NCBI GenBank assembly: GCA_910578035.1
Contig: CAJTOB010000007.1
Location: forward strand, 1-64,000
Length of the DNA: 64,000 nucleotides
Reading direction: 5' to 3'
Source of the DNA: an uncultured Muribaculaceae bacterium
GTDB lineage: Bacteria > Bacteroidota > Bacteroidia > Bacteroidales > Muribaculaceae
Shown: piece after piece, positions 1-8,977 of the stretch
Layout: each line of letters begins with the position of its first letter
How positions within the stretch are numbered: the first letter of the stretch is position 1
Notes under the pieces: model-generated
What the model was told of the DNA's origin: nothing
The model's database searches: none
What the model saw: the letters and a program-made list of their open reading frames with translations, nothing else
Program-made: the position numbers and the translations under genes

Positions 1-70
1 GTTAACTTGCCCATCATTCATCGGTCTCATAGCCACCGCTATGTTCCCTCTTCATGATGTGCAATTTAAT

Positions 71-78
71 CAAAAATA
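71..78 (-). promoter_or_regulatory. -7 promoter box reading off the left edge
   Basis: On the minus strand this reads TATTTTTG, matching the Bacteroidota TAnnTTTG box. Candidate start codons lie near 12-21, so a minus-strand gene probably begins just inside the left edge and leaves the window. Too little of it is present to name. The remaining bases up to 201 are AT-rich with nothing else recognisable. Confidence 0.35.
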
Positions 79-201
79 CACCAACCTGTGTTTTCACATA
101 TGTTATTAAACAACCTCTTAGTTTGGATTATAAACAGCGATGCGCTGCAAATCGTTTCTTAACAAGCAATAAAGCGTGTTAAGATGACTTACAGGGCGGC
201 C

Positions 202-1404
202 TCAGAGCCAATCGGTTCGCATCAGAATATCTGTAATCTTGCTTCCGACGGCGAGACGGTCCCAGTCGGGGCGATTAGAGAATACAAATACAAAAATCTT
301 ACTGTCAGGGAAGTAGCACTGATATATTGAGAAACCGCCATTATAGCTCATGTGAAATGCCTTATAAGGCATTCCCGGCGCCGCTTCGAGAAATACGCCG
401 AGTCCATAGCCTATATTGGGCAGTTTAGTGGCAATCTGCCAGTTATATAGAGCAGCGACCGATGGTATATCTATGATTCGTCCGCTGTTTAGAGCCTTAA
501 TCCACTTGAAATAGTCGCGGGCAGTGGTGTATATTCCGCGGTCGGCTCTTGTGGGGAAAAATGCAGCCTCGCCGTAGTCGTACTCCTCCCACTTTCCGTC
601 GGCGCTCACAAACTGGTCTTCCTCGCTCATTCCGTCGGCTGGAGCATATCCATGCGCTTTATTGGGAATAGTGTTGTCGGGGTCGAAAAAGCACGTTTCT
701 TTAAGTCCGGCCGGGGCAAAGATGCTGTCGGTCATATATTTTTCGAATGGCATGCCCGATGCTTTCTCTATCACAGTGCTCAGAAGCATGAATGGTGGAT
801 CCTGATAGCGGTAGACGGTGCCGGGGTCGGCTTCGAGCCTATCTACCGACTCGAAAAATTTAATCATTTCAGGTTCGCGGCCATAGAGCATATAGTCTTC
901 GCTCACTCCGAAGGTAGAGTCGTGACGGCGTATGTAGCTTTTCCACTGGTCGGGGTTTCGGGGACGCTTGTCGGGCAGCCCTGTTGTATGCGAAAGGATA
1001 TGCCGCAAAGTAATCTCCTTGAAGACAGGCGATGTAAAGTTCGGAAAGAATTCGGCAATGCTCTGGTTGAGCGATAGCCGGTGTTGCTCGACGAGTTTCA
1101 TCACCGCCGTTGCTACAAAAATCTTGGTGGCTGAGCATATATTTGTAGCTGTACTATCAGTATATGGCTTATCAATATCAAGACGCGCCTTGCCGAAACC
1201 GTGAAGATATACCGGCTCGCCGTCAACGGTGATTCCAACTATGCCTCCGGGTTCGTCGCGGGGAAACATGGCGCTGAAAAGGGAGTCGAATGGTTCGGAA
1301 ACCGGGCAGTCGGCACATTCTGCCGACACGCTCCGGCCTGTGCATGATGTGCATGCCAGCCCGGCTATGATAAATGCAAGTGCTAAGACAATATTATTTT
1401 TCAT
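202..1404 (-). CDS. Lipoprotein serine hydrolase, beta-lactamase (class C/PBP4*-like) family
   Basis: Predicted 400-residue exported lipoprotein. The N-terminus is a signal peptide ending in an IAGLAC lipobox (Cys18). The serine-hydrolase SxxK motif is visible as S91-A-T-K94. The usual Tyr-x-Asn element appears as Y200-Q-D202, and there is a late H-x-S-Y-N-G-G segment where family members carry HxG. These proteins are esterases, D-aminopeptidases or DD-peptidases acting on peptidoglycan or small molecules; the substrate cannot be told. I chose the ATG at 1404 because it begins the signal peptide; a longer open frame upstream only reads antisense-like Arg-rich sequence inside the next gene. 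The start forms an ATGA overlap with the upstream glycosyltransferase stop, so the two are probably co-translated. Confidence 0.85.
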   Translation of the reverse strand: MKNNIVLALAFIIAGLACTSCTGRSVSAECADCPVSEPFDSLFSAMFPRDEPGGIVGITVDGEPVYLHGFGKARLDIDKPYTDSTATNICSATKIFVATAVMKLVEQHRLSLNQSIAEFFPNFTSPVFKEITLRHILSHTTGLPDKRPRNPDQWKSYIRRHDSTFGVSEDYMLYGREPEMIKFFESVDRLEADPGTVYRYQDPPFMLLSTVIEKASGMPFEKYMTDSIFAPAGLKETCFFDPDNTIPNKAHGYAPADGMSEEDQFVSADGKWEEYDYGEAAFFPTRADRGIYTTARDYFKWIKALNSGRIIDIPSVAALYNWQIATKLPNIGYGLGVFLEAAPGMPYKAFHMSYNGGFSIYQCYFPDSKIFVFVFSNRPDWDRLAVGSKITDILMRTDWL

Positions 1405-2324
1405 TTTATGAACAAAGACAATAAAGGCACTACCCCGCGGGGAATAAGACGGATAAAGGAGAACGCAAGGCGCACCGAAAGACGGCGTCGCAGCCCGTGA
1501 GTGCCGGACAGGGCCTTGCGATACATCCCGAGGGCCTTTTGCCGAACGGCAGCGTCGCGGCTCTCGCGCATGGCCTCGCCGGCGGCGAGGGCAAGCTTGA
1601 CAGAGGCATAGTGTTTTTCGGCATGAGGCAATGTAGCCTCGATAATAGACAGGACGGCCTCGATACGGCATAGGCGGGAGAGCCAGGGCTCGTTGCTGAT
1701 GGAGACTTCGCTGAATTCGACATCTACAGACGGCTCTCCGCCGATACGCTTTATAGCGGCGCCCGATTCTATCAGGCGCGAACCGAGCTCGATATCATCC
1801 CATATCATCACTTGCGGATTCCAGGCACCGACACGGCGCACTGTTTCGGTGCGGGCGCACCAGCGGAGAGTGGCGAATCCTCCGTGAAAAAGATTGTCGA
1901 AGTGACAGTTCGCACCGACAAACCGCCCTATGCGCCGGCTTCGGGGCAATTGTATGTTCACGTTCCAGCCAAGGATATCGGTGTCGGGCGAAGCTGCTTC
2001 CATAGCCCGGGCGCAATGCTCGGAGCGCATGGTGTCATCGGAATCGAAGAACATAACCCACGGTGTATCTACCCGCGCAAGGCCGGCATTTCTGGCAGAG
2101 GCGGCACCGGGCGTGGATTCGCTAAGCACTTCTACCTCGAAATCTGGCGCGGAGACCTCGGCCTGCCATGCACGGAGGACTGCAGCGGTATCGTCGGCAG
2201 AGGCGTTGTCTACAAGTATCACCTTGAGCGGACGATAGGTCTGAGCGGCTATCGACTGCAGGGTGCGGCCGACTACTGCCCCGCGGTTGTAGACGGGGAT
2301 AACGATGCTCAGTTTTTTTTCCAT
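1401..2324 (-). CDS. Family 2 glycosyltransferase
   Basis: A 307-residue GT-A fold glycosyltransferase that transfers a sugar from a nucleotide-sugar donor, probably for cell-surface polysaccharide. It starts with the classic SIVIPVYNRG segment, then VDNAS near residue 39 (nucleotide binding), the metal-binding DSDD at 94-97, and a later WDDIELG segment at the catalytic-base position. No membrane segment is evident until a weakly hydrophobic C-terminus. The ATG at 2324 is chosen because the family core begins three residues later. A TATTTTTG box lies seven bases upstream, so the transcript has almost no leader. It overlaps the downstream serine hydrolase by ATGA. Acceptor and donor are unknown. 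Confidence 0.88.
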   Translation of the reverse strand: MEKKLSIVIPVYNRGAVVGRTLQSIAAQTYRPLKVILVDNASADDTAAVLRAWQAEVSAPDFEVEVLSESTPGAASARNAGLARVDTPWVMFFDSDDTMRSEHCARAMEAASPDTDILGWNVNIQLPRSRRIGRFVGANCHFDNLFHGGFATLRWCARTETVRRVGAWNPQVMIWDDIELGSRLIESGAAIKRIGGEPSVDVEFSEVSISNEPWLSRLCRIEAVLSIIEATLPHAEKHYASVKLALAAGEAMRESRDAAVRQKALGMYRKALSGTHGLRRRLSVRLAFSFIRLIPRGVVPLLSLFIK

Positions 2325-2331
2325 TGCGCTG

Positions 2332-2339
2332 CAAAAATA
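2332..2339 (-). promoter_or_regulatory. -7 promoter box for the GT2/serine hydrolase pair
   Basis: Minus-strand TATTTTTG, ending seven bases before the glycosyltransferase ATG at 2324. The predicted transcription start is within about four bases of the start codon. Confidence 0.55.
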
Positions 2340-2416
2340 GAATAAATATCGCGCCGATGTTCCCCACCGGCGCGATTTCATAGATTATTATATATTTCGT
2401 TACTTGTTTGTAACTG

Positions 2417-3295
2417 TCAGAAAGTGCATGTGAAGGCAAATCCGACAGTTCCGTGGCCTACCGACGGCATAAGCGCCGAGACCGCCCCACACCGCTCCTT
2501 CTGATGAAGTTTTCTTGCCGGATTGCCCGAAAAGAGGCCTACGACTTCATTGACAGGGTCTACAAGGAAGGCCACAATGTTTCCAAACACAGGCGAGCCC
2601 CACAGGCGGTAATCGTCGGCCACGATATGCCGCTTGAGCTTATAGAATAGCTCGCCGATGACACTCCCCACCAGGGGTGTCACGAATATATCTTGAATCG
2701 ATGGGCGCTCCATGCATGCTTCGATGCCGAATTCCCAGCCGATTGTAGAAATACAGGCGCAATAAAGCAGGCTCTGATAGAAGTTGAAGCCGCAGGAGCG
2801 CGCCGACATGAAATATACCGCACCGGCATAGGGGTGGAGGACGTAGTTGAATATCGGATTGTCGTGATCCCACTCGGGGCCGCGCTTGAAGACATTCATG
2901 AACCAGCGTTTCTGAGGCGGATCTTTCTGCAGGGTGGCACGGTTCCACGACGTGGCGTCTTCGGGAAGGCACTCGAGCACAAGCAGGGTGCCGACAAACG
3001 CGCCTGCAAACACAGCGGTATTCACCCAGAGGCGATGCCAGTCTTTGGCGCTGCCTCGCATGGAGTATGGGAGCTGATAGATAGACGGAACTGTGCCTTT
3101 CGACATGAACGGACGCAATGCGCCGACATAAGTGGTGTCTATAAGAGCCCGGCCGACGTCCGGCAGAGGCGACGTCACAGAAATTTCGGTGTTTTCAATG
3201 TCCAAAGCCACGATGCGGCCGGCCGGGGAGGCTTCGACCAGAGCTGGAGTGGCGAGCAACATTGCCGTAATGATGAATTTTAGGATAGAACGCAT
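2417..3295 (-). CDS. DUF3943 family exported protein
   Basis: A 292-residue protein with an N-terminal signal peptide (about residues 1-22). The DUF3943 hallmark is at residues 143-158: WDHDNPIFNYVLHPYAG, a conserved Asp/His/Asn/Pro cluster followed by hydrophobic and small-residue-rich helices. The family is common in Bacteroidota and Proteobacteria and is thought to be an envelope protein; its biochemical role is not established. Several hydrophobic stretches (about 90-108, 160-185 and 195-215) suggest membrane association. It has its own upstream promoter box and is separated from queG by 85 bases, so it is probably a single-gene unit. Confidence 0.8.
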   Translation of the reverse strand: MRSILKFIITAMLLATPALVEASPAGRIVALDIENTEISVTSPLPDVGRALIDTTYVGALRPFMSKGTVPSIYQLPYSMRGSAKDWHRLWVNTAVFAGAFVGTLLVLECLPEDATSWNRATLQKDPPQKRWFMNVFKRGPEWDHDNPIFNYVLHPYAGAVYFMSARSCGFNFYQSLLYCACISTIGWEFGIEACMERPSIQDIFVTPLVGSVIGELFYKLKRHIVADDYRLWGSPVFGNIVAFLVDPVNEVVGLFSGNPARKLHQKERCGAVSALMPSVGHGTVGFAFTCTF

Positions 3296-3315
3296 CGAAT
3301 TGCAGATTAGAGTTT

Positions 3316-3323
3316 CAAAGATA
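3316..3323 (-). promoter_or_regulatory. -7 promoter box for the DUF3943 gene
   Basis: Minus-strand TATCTTTG about 20 bases upstream of the ATG at 3295. Confidence 0.5.
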
Positions 3324-3380
3324 CTCTAATAACAAACACGAGCGCCATATGACAGCCCCTGAGACTAATTTTAGCGAATT

Positions 3381-4310
3381 TTAGACAATTTTTCCAGGCT
3401 TGGCGCTGGCTGCGTTGCGTCTCAGTCCGGCCGCTTTTGTGCGTTTCACAGCGCTGCGGCGGAATATGCGGCGAAAATCTTCGTCGCTTATATCGGCGGC
3501 TTCGTCGAGGGTGAGAGCCATCAGTTCATCGCTCGGAGCGAAGCTTGGCAATATGGCGTTTTTGAGACCGCTGTTGTGCGGACACACGTCCTGGCATACG
3601 TCGCAGCCGTAGATGCGGCGTCCGGCAAGCGAGAGACCTTCGGGAAACTCGCCGCGGTGCTCTATCGTGAGGTAAGAAAGGCATCGCCGCGCGTCGAGAC
3701 CGCCGCAACCGTCGAGCGCACGCCCCGGACAAGCCTTCACACAGGCGCCGCAGCCCTCGCAGGTTGTGCGCGCGGGCTCAGAAGACGGCCTTGCATCAGC
3801 CGTCCAGAGAATTTCGGCAAGGAAGACCTTTGAGCCCGCACCGGGAACTATAAGCAGATTATTGAGGCCTATGAAGCCTATTCCGGCACGGACAGCCCAT
3901 ACACGCTCGCGAATAGGGGCGGTGTCTATGCAGATGCGTGTGTCGGAACCCGGCGCAGACGCCTTCATGGCAGCCGCCACCGGCTCAAGAGCACTACGAA
4001 GCACTGTGTGATAATCATCGCCGAGCGCATAGTCTGAAAAAAGGGGATGACGGCGTTCTGCAGGGCCATAGGGGAAAGCCATGCAGAGCACCGAGCAGGC
4101 GCCGTCGAGCAGCAGACGCGGGTCGGCCCGTAAGTCGGCATATTTCTCCATATAGTCCATGCCGGCATGACGGCCGTCTGCTATCCAGCGTTCAAAAACG
4201 GCGAGTTCGGAAGCTGTCAGCGGCCCTGCGGCCGCAAATCCGGCGGCGCAGGCGCCAATACTGCGGGCAAGGCTCAGTATGGCGTCACATCGGGAGGCGA
4301 TGGAATTCAT
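3381..4310 (-). CDS. queG: Epoxyqueuosine reductase
   Basis: A 309-residue cobalamin- and Fe-S-dependent enzyme that reduces epoxyqueuosine to queuosine in the wobble position of GUN tRNAs. The catalytic aspartate region is seen as CIDTAP (Asp129). Two 4Fe-4S motifs follow: CEGCGACVKACP at 184-195 and CDVCQDVCP at 236-244. Length fits the shorter QueG form without the C-terminal HEAT repeats. The ATG at 4310 is inferred from the start of family homology and overlaps the end of the deacetylase gene by 26 bases. It is therefore the last gene of the GT117 - deacetylase - queG run. Confidence 0.93.
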   Translation of the reverse strand: MNSIASRCDAILSLARSIGACAAGFAAAGPLTASELAVFERWIADGRHAGMDYMEKYADLRADPRLLLDGACSVLCMAFPYGPAERRHPLFSDYALGDDYHTVLRSALEPVAAAMKASAPGSDTRICIDTAPIRERVWAVRAGIGFIGLNNLLIVPGAGSKVFLAEILWTADARPSSEPARTTCEGCGACVKACPGRALDGCGGLDARRCLSYLTIEHRGEFPEGLSLAGRRIYGCDVCQDVCPHNSGLKNAILPSFAPSDELMALTLDEAADISDEDFRRIFRRSAVKRTKAAGLRRNAASAKPGKIV

Positions 4311-4920
4311 AACCTTGCGACAGCAGCCACTCGATAGAGCGCGGAAGGGCCGCACGCATATTGGCCGACGCTTTCAGAGAGTCGTGAAAAACAATTATGG
4401 AGCCGTTGCGGACGAAGCGGCGCACGTTGTCGAACACCTCGTCGGCATCAACCTTGCGGGCATAGTCGCGCGTCACAAGGTCGTACATCACAATATTGAA
4501 ATGCTCTTTGAGCACTTTTGCCTGCGTCCAGCGTATCAGACCGTGTGGAGGCCTGAATAGGGTGCTGCCTATGATGTCGTGAGCTTCCGCTACATCGCGC
4601 AGATAGCGGCGTGCTGTCACCTTCATGCCCTGAAGATGGTGCATGGTGTGGTTGCCCCAGCTGTGGCCGCGGCGCTTCACTTCTTCAAGTAATTCGGGGT
4701 GACGGCGCACATTGTCGCCGACCATGAAAAATGTAGCCTTGATGCCGTAGCGGTCGAGCACATCGAGCACCCATGGAGTTTCCTCGGGTATGGGGCCGTC
4801 ATCGAAGGTGAGAAACACTTTGGGTGCGGCTCCGGTCATCTTCACTCTCCAGAATGCTTCCGGAAAGAGAAGACGATAGAGCAATGGCGGCTGTGTAACC
4901 AGCCGAGTGAGCATTTTCAT
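4285..4920 (-). CDS. NodB-type polysaccharide deacetylase
   Basis: A 211-residue CE4-family deacetylase that removes N- or O-acetyl groups from a polysaccharide such as peptidoglycan. Motif 1, TFDDGP, is at residues 38-43 with the catalytic and metal-binding aspartates. Motif 2, HTMHH, is at 91-95 and supplies metal-binding histidines. RPPHG follows (motif 3), and there is a C-terminal IVFHDS segment (motif 5, catalytic His). The N-terminal 30 residues are basic and hydrophobic without a clear cleavage site. The ATG at 4920 makes an ATGA overlap with the stop of the upstream membrane protein, indicating translational coupling. The substrate is unknown. Confidence 0.9.
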   Translation of the reverse strand: MKMLTRLVTQPPLLYRLLFPEAFWRVKMTGAAPKVFLTFDDGPIPEETPWVLDVLDRYGIKATFFMVGDNVRRHPELLEEVKRRGHSWGNHTMHHLQGMKVTARRYLRDVAEAHDIIGSTLFRPPHGLIRWTQAKVLKEHFNIVMYDLVTRDYARKVDADEVFDNVRRFVRNGSIIVFHDSLKASANMRAALPRSIEWLLSQGYEFHRLPM

Positions 4921-7900
4921 CGCAGTACGTGCTGCCATTGGGCGGCATTGAACCCGTAACGCTGCATGAGGTCGTTGCTGTAGGCCATCGGGTCGACACC
5001 GGCGGCCTCGTTGGCCCGAAGCATTGCAATTGCGGCGAGCAGCACCGGTTTCTGAGCGTCCGACATAGAGGCAAGTTCACGTTCGAGAGCATCGGCTCCA
5101 TAGCCCTCCACATATATCAGGGGAGCGATACGGAGGTCGGTATCAAGGCCTGCGGCAATTGCCTCGCGTGCCTCGGCATAAGCCGGGTCTGTTGCTATTT
5201 CGGGTTTGGCCCGCAAGATGTCGATGCGGTTTCTGAGGGCCACAGCCTCGCCCAGATACTGCATGGCGTATGTCTCGGAACGGCCCAGAGCGGCGAAATC
5301 GGCCGGCGAAAGAGCCGCGCCATAGCGCACGAACTGTGCATATCGCTCAGCTTCGGCTTCGGCAAGCGCTTCGGCCTTGTCGAGGTCTTCGGGATTGCCG
5401 TGGGCAAGATAAAGGTCGAGATAGTCGCGGCTCATATAGAGACCGAGCATGCCGTCGAGCGGCGATGCCTCTGCAGGCAGCTTGGTGCGGATAATATCGA
5501 GGAGCTGACGGGCCATGTCGTCGTATGTGGCGGGTGCCTCGAGTCCGGCCTTGGCGGCAGCCTGGCGGCTCTTTTCGGAAGCGGGCAGATTGCCTGCGGC
5601 CATGAGGTCTTCGGCGATGGTGAGGATAGCCGAGCGCACTGAAGCTACCATGCGGCGCACGGTTTCGTCGAGGTACAGCTGCGAGGGATTCTCGCCGTCG
5701 AGACCGCCCCAGCGGTATTCGCCTACGACATTGCAGTATCCTGTCTCTGCCGTGGGGCTTACAGCCGGATTCGCAAACGGTGTCACCTGATAAGCCAGGC
5801 CAGTAGCCGAAAGGAAGGGCGTGAGACCGAGGTAGAACGACGAGGGCACGGTTGTGGCAAAATAGGTCGGGCGCTTCCAGTTTCCGGCCACGCTGTTGGC
5901 TACAATGTCGAGCGACAGAGTGCGGCCCTGATTCATGCCGCTGCCCATAGTCGACAAGTCGGTATGGACATCGGCCACGTAGGGAGCGAGATAGAGGCTG
6001 TCGACCGCGGGTGTTCCCGTGCCGAATACTGCCATTGCGGCAGCACTGTCAACAGGCATGAACACATTGGGGCGCGACATCACGGGGGCACCGTAGAGGT
6101 CGGCGTCGGAGGCATAGAGCTCTTCGAGAGCCGTGCGGGCATCGGTCAGATTGCGGTCGCGGGGCACGACGAAGCTGTAGCCGAGGCGCTCGTAGGCATA
6201 GTCCTTAGGCTGCGCGTACATGTCGACAGGCGCGGCGTCGTAAGTGGGGTGCTTGAGCTGATTGGCATACCAGTCGGTGGTGAGATACGAAAGGTTCACA
6301 ACTCGCACGTCGGTGCGGTATCCCTCGACCTCCTGTGCATACCAGAGGGGGAAGGTATCGTTGTCGCCGTTGGTGAAAATCACGGCGTTTGGAGCCAGAG
6401 AGCTGAGATAGTTGAAGCCGAAATCGCGGGTCGTGTAGCGGCCTGAGCGGTCGTGGTCATTCCAGGTCTGTGAAACCATCTGCACGGGCACGGCAATGCC
6501 GACCGCGCATGCCACGGCCGCCGACACGAGCGCCGGAGTGCGACCGGCAGCCTCATCGTCCTTCTTGCCCTGCATCAGATTGCGCAGGAATACGGCGATG
6601 GCAGGCACACCCATGCCAATCCAGATTGCAAAGGCATAGAACGAGCCGGCGAAAGCATAGTCGCGCTCACGCGGCTGGCCCGGGGTCTGGTTCAGATATA
6701 GCACAATGGCGATACCGGTCATGAAGAAGAGGAAGAAAACGACCCAGAACTGCTGTATACCTCGCTCGGGGTTGTTGCGGTGACGGTATAGAGCCTGATA
6801 GAGCAGGCCGATTATGCCGAGTATGAGGGGAAGCATGTAGAACACGTTGTGGCCCTTGTTGCCCTCGCCGAATTCGTCGGGCAGGAGCGACTGGTCGCCC
6901 AGACGGGCGTTGTCGATTGCGGGAATGCCCGAAATCCAGTTTCCGAGGTGGGGCTCACCGTTGCCCTGGAGGTCGTTCTGACGGCCGGCGAAGTTCCACA
7001 TGAAGTATCGCCAGTACATGTGGTTGAGCTGATAGTTGAGGAAGTATCGCAGATTGACGTCGAATCCGGGCTTCCATACAGCGGTCTCGAGCACAGGTTC
7101 GCCTGTGGTAGAGTCGATATTAGTCACCACGGTCTGCATATTGTTGAGATATGGCAGAAGCTCGTATTTGGGCACATATCCCTGTCGGGCCCAGCGGGCT
7201 CGCACTTCCTGAGGAATGGTGTATATGTCGGGGGTATTATATCCGGCCCACGACTTGTATCCGGCCACGATGCGGCCTTCGGGGTCGTTGCCATAGATAC
7301 GTGTGAAAATCATGTCGAGGTCGGGCATGGTGCGATACGACGGACGCTCTATTTCCTCCACATATTCGTCGGGCTGGTCGGGCGAAGTTTTCACGACCTT
7401 GGTATAGTTGTTTTCGGGGGTATTGAAGGCGGCGTTGCGCTCGTCGCGCAGATATCCGTCGACAATACGTGTGCGCGGACGGCCATAGTCATCGACAGGC
7501 ACAAAGAATTCGCCAGAACCCTCTGGATATTCCATTTCCTCTATCGTCTCGGCAAAAACGGGGCCCTTGAAGAGAGGACGGTCGCCATACTGCTCGCGGT
7601 TGAGGTATGAGGCGAGGGCGAAGACGTTGTCGGGGGCGTTCTGATTCATCGGGGTATTGGCCGAGGCGCGTATAAGCAGCAAGGCATAGCTCGAATAGCC
7701 GATGAATATCACAAAAATGCTGATTACGGCAATGCTGAGCACGCGCACGGGCAGCGGACGGCAGAAGCCGAAGAGATATACCGCCAGTGCAATTATGACA
7801 AGTATGCCGAACCACACCGAATGACCGATAAAAGGCATACCGGACAGAGCTACCGACAGAAGCACCATCATACGGATATAGCCGGGCTTGCGGCTGTGGT

Positions 7901-8756
7901 AGAGGGCACGGATTGTGAGTATGAACACCGCCACGAGCAGTACCGCATAGATGAGCACACCCATATTGTAGCTCATGCCGAAACCGTTGACAAACATAAG
8001 TTCAAACCACTGAGCCACCTGCACGAAGCCCGGAACGAGGCCGTAGAGAATAGCGCCTACAATGACGCACGACACGCCAAGAGCGATAAGCGACCCGACG
8101 GCATTGACTTGCTTCCACTTGCGGTAGTAGAATATGAGGCCAAGGGCAGGAATGCAAAGAAGGTTGAGCAGATGGACGGCGATAGAAACGCCGATAACAT
8201 ATGCGATAAGAACGAGATAGCGGTCGCTGAAAGGCTCGTCGGCACGGTTCTCCCATTTAAGCATAAGCCAGAACACCAGCGCCGTACAGAACGATGAGAA
8301 GGCATATACCTCGCCCTCTACGGCCGAGAACCAGAATGTGTCGCTCCAGGTATAGGCGAGCGCGCCGCACAGGCCGGCGCCCATCGTCACGACAAGCTGC
8401 CACATGCTGATGCTTTCGGCGTCGTCGCGCACAAGCAGACGGCGAGTAAGATGTGTCACCGACCAGAAGAGCAACAGAATAGTGCCTGCACTCAGAAGCG
8501 CCGACATCGAATTGACGGCCAATGCCGCCGTATCCATGCCTCCGCCGAAAAGCGTGACGAAAAAGCGCGCCGCAAGCATAAATATAGGGTTGCCCGGCGG
8601 ATGACCGACTTCGAGCTTGGCGCCCTGCGATATAAACTCGGGACAATCCCAGAAACTTGCGGTCGGCTCGACCGTCATAAGATATGTCACAGCCGCCACC
8701 ACGAAGGCGAACCAGCCCATGACATTGTTGACAAGGTTATATTTTTTTAGCTGCAT
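4917..8756 (-). CDS. DUF2723/GT117 family integral-membrane glycosyltransferase
   Basis: A 1279-residue polytopic membrane protein. The N-terminal region carries about ten to twelve hydrophobic helices, and the DUF2723 signature SFWDCPEFI at 34-42 provides the acidic pair (D37, E40) seen in GT-C enzymes. A further set of membrane helices lies in the middle (around 640-770). The C-terminal third is soluble and Ala/Asp/Glu-rich, and probably faces the periplasm. Members are thought to O-glycosylate exported proteins in Bacteroidota from lipid-linked sugars. The ATG at 8756 is chosen because the DUF2723 core starts right after it and there is a promoter box about 50 bases upstream. It is the first gene of a run with the deacetylase and queG. 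Confidence 0.88.
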   Translation of the reverse strand: MQLKKYNLVNNVMGWFAFVVAAVTYLMTVEPTASFWDCPEFISQGAKLEVGHPPGNPIFMLAARFFVTLFGGGMDTAALAVNSMSALLSAGTILLLFWSVTHLTRRLLVRDDAESISMWQLVVTMGAGLCGALAYTWSDTFWFSAVEGEVYAFSSFCTALVFWLMLKWENRADEPFSDRYLVLIAYVIGVSIAVHLLNLLCIPALGLIFYYRKWKQVNAVGSLIALGVSCVIVGAILYGLVPGFVQVAQWFELMFVNGFGMSYNMGVLIYAVLLVAVFILTIRALYHSRKPGYIRMMVLLSVALSGMPFIGHSVWFGILVIIALAVYLFGFCRPLPVRVLSIAVISIFVIFIGYSSYALLLIRASANTPMNQNAPDNVFALASYLNREQYGDRPLFKGPVFAETIEEMEYPEGSGEFFVPVDDYGRPRTRIVDGYLRDERNAAFNTPENNYTKVVKTSPDQPDEYVEEIERPSYRTMPDLDMIFTRIYGNDPEGRIVAGYKSWAGYNTPDIYTIPQEVRARWARQGYVPKYELLPYLNNMQTVVTNIDSTTGEPVLETAVWKPGFDVNLRYFLNYQLNHMYWRYFMWNFAGRQNDLQGNGEPHLGNWISGIPAIDNARLGDQSLLPDEFGEGNKGHNVFYMLPLILGIIGLLYQALYRHRNNPERGIQQFWVVFFLFFMTGIAIVLYLNQTPGQPRERDYAFAGSFYAFAIWIGMGVPAIAVFLRNLMQGKKDDEAAGRTPALVSAAVACAVGIAVPVQMVSQTWNDHDRSGRYTTRDFGFNYLSSLAPNAVIFTNGDNDTFPLWYAQEVEGYRTDVRVVNLSYLTTDWYANQLKHPTYDAAPVDMYAQPKDYAYERLGYSFVVPRDRNLTDARTALEELYASDADLYGAPVMSRPNVFMPVDSAAAMAVFGTGTPAVDSLYLAPYVADVHTDLSTMGSGMNQGRTLSLDIVANSVAGNWKRPTYFATTVPSSFYLGLTPFLSATGLAYQVTPFANPAVSPTAETGYCNVVGEYRWGGLDGENPSQLYLDETVRRMVASVRSAILTIAEDLMAAGNLPASEKSRQAAAKAGLEAPATYDDMARQLLDIIRTKLPAEASPLDGMLGLYMSRDYLDLYLAHGNPEDLDKAEALAEAEAERYAQFVRYGAALSPADFAALGRSETYAMQYLGEAVALRNRIDILRAKPEIATDPAYAEAREAIAAGLDTDLRIAPLIYVEGYGADALERELASMSDAQKPVLLAAIAMLRANEAAGVDPMAYSNDLMQRYGFNAAQWQHVLR

Positions 8757-8804
8757 GATTCTTTGCACTTTAGCGGCAGGCACACGCTCTGCCCTAACAA
8801 ACCG

Positions 8805-8812
8805 CAAAATTA
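8805..8812 (-). promoter_or_regulatory. -7 promoter box for the GT117 - deacetylase - queG run
   Basis: Minus-strand TAATTTTG; the predicted transcription start is near 8802, giving a leader of about 45 bases. Confidence 0.5.
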
Positions 8813-8905
8813 CCTATTTTCTCCCAACAAACCTACCCCTTAACCTTTTTTATATGGCAAACATGCGGCTTTTGCCACTATTGCCCTAATAGCTCGTCGA
8901 ATAAG

Positions 8906-8951
8906 CCGGCGTCGCCAAAGCTTTATCCGATAGGAGCTCAGGCGACGCCGG
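8906..8951 (-). terminator. Hairpin terminator of the tandem secreted-protein genes
   Basis: A perfect 11-base inverted repeat (8906-8916 with 8941-8951, CCGGCGTCGCC) encloses a 24-base loop. It starts 26 bases past the stop at 8978 on the minus strand and is followed by a short TTATT run. The U-tract is weak, so termination may be partial. Confidence 0.55.
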
Positions 8952-8977
8952 AAAGATGCCGGACAGTCTGCGGCTGT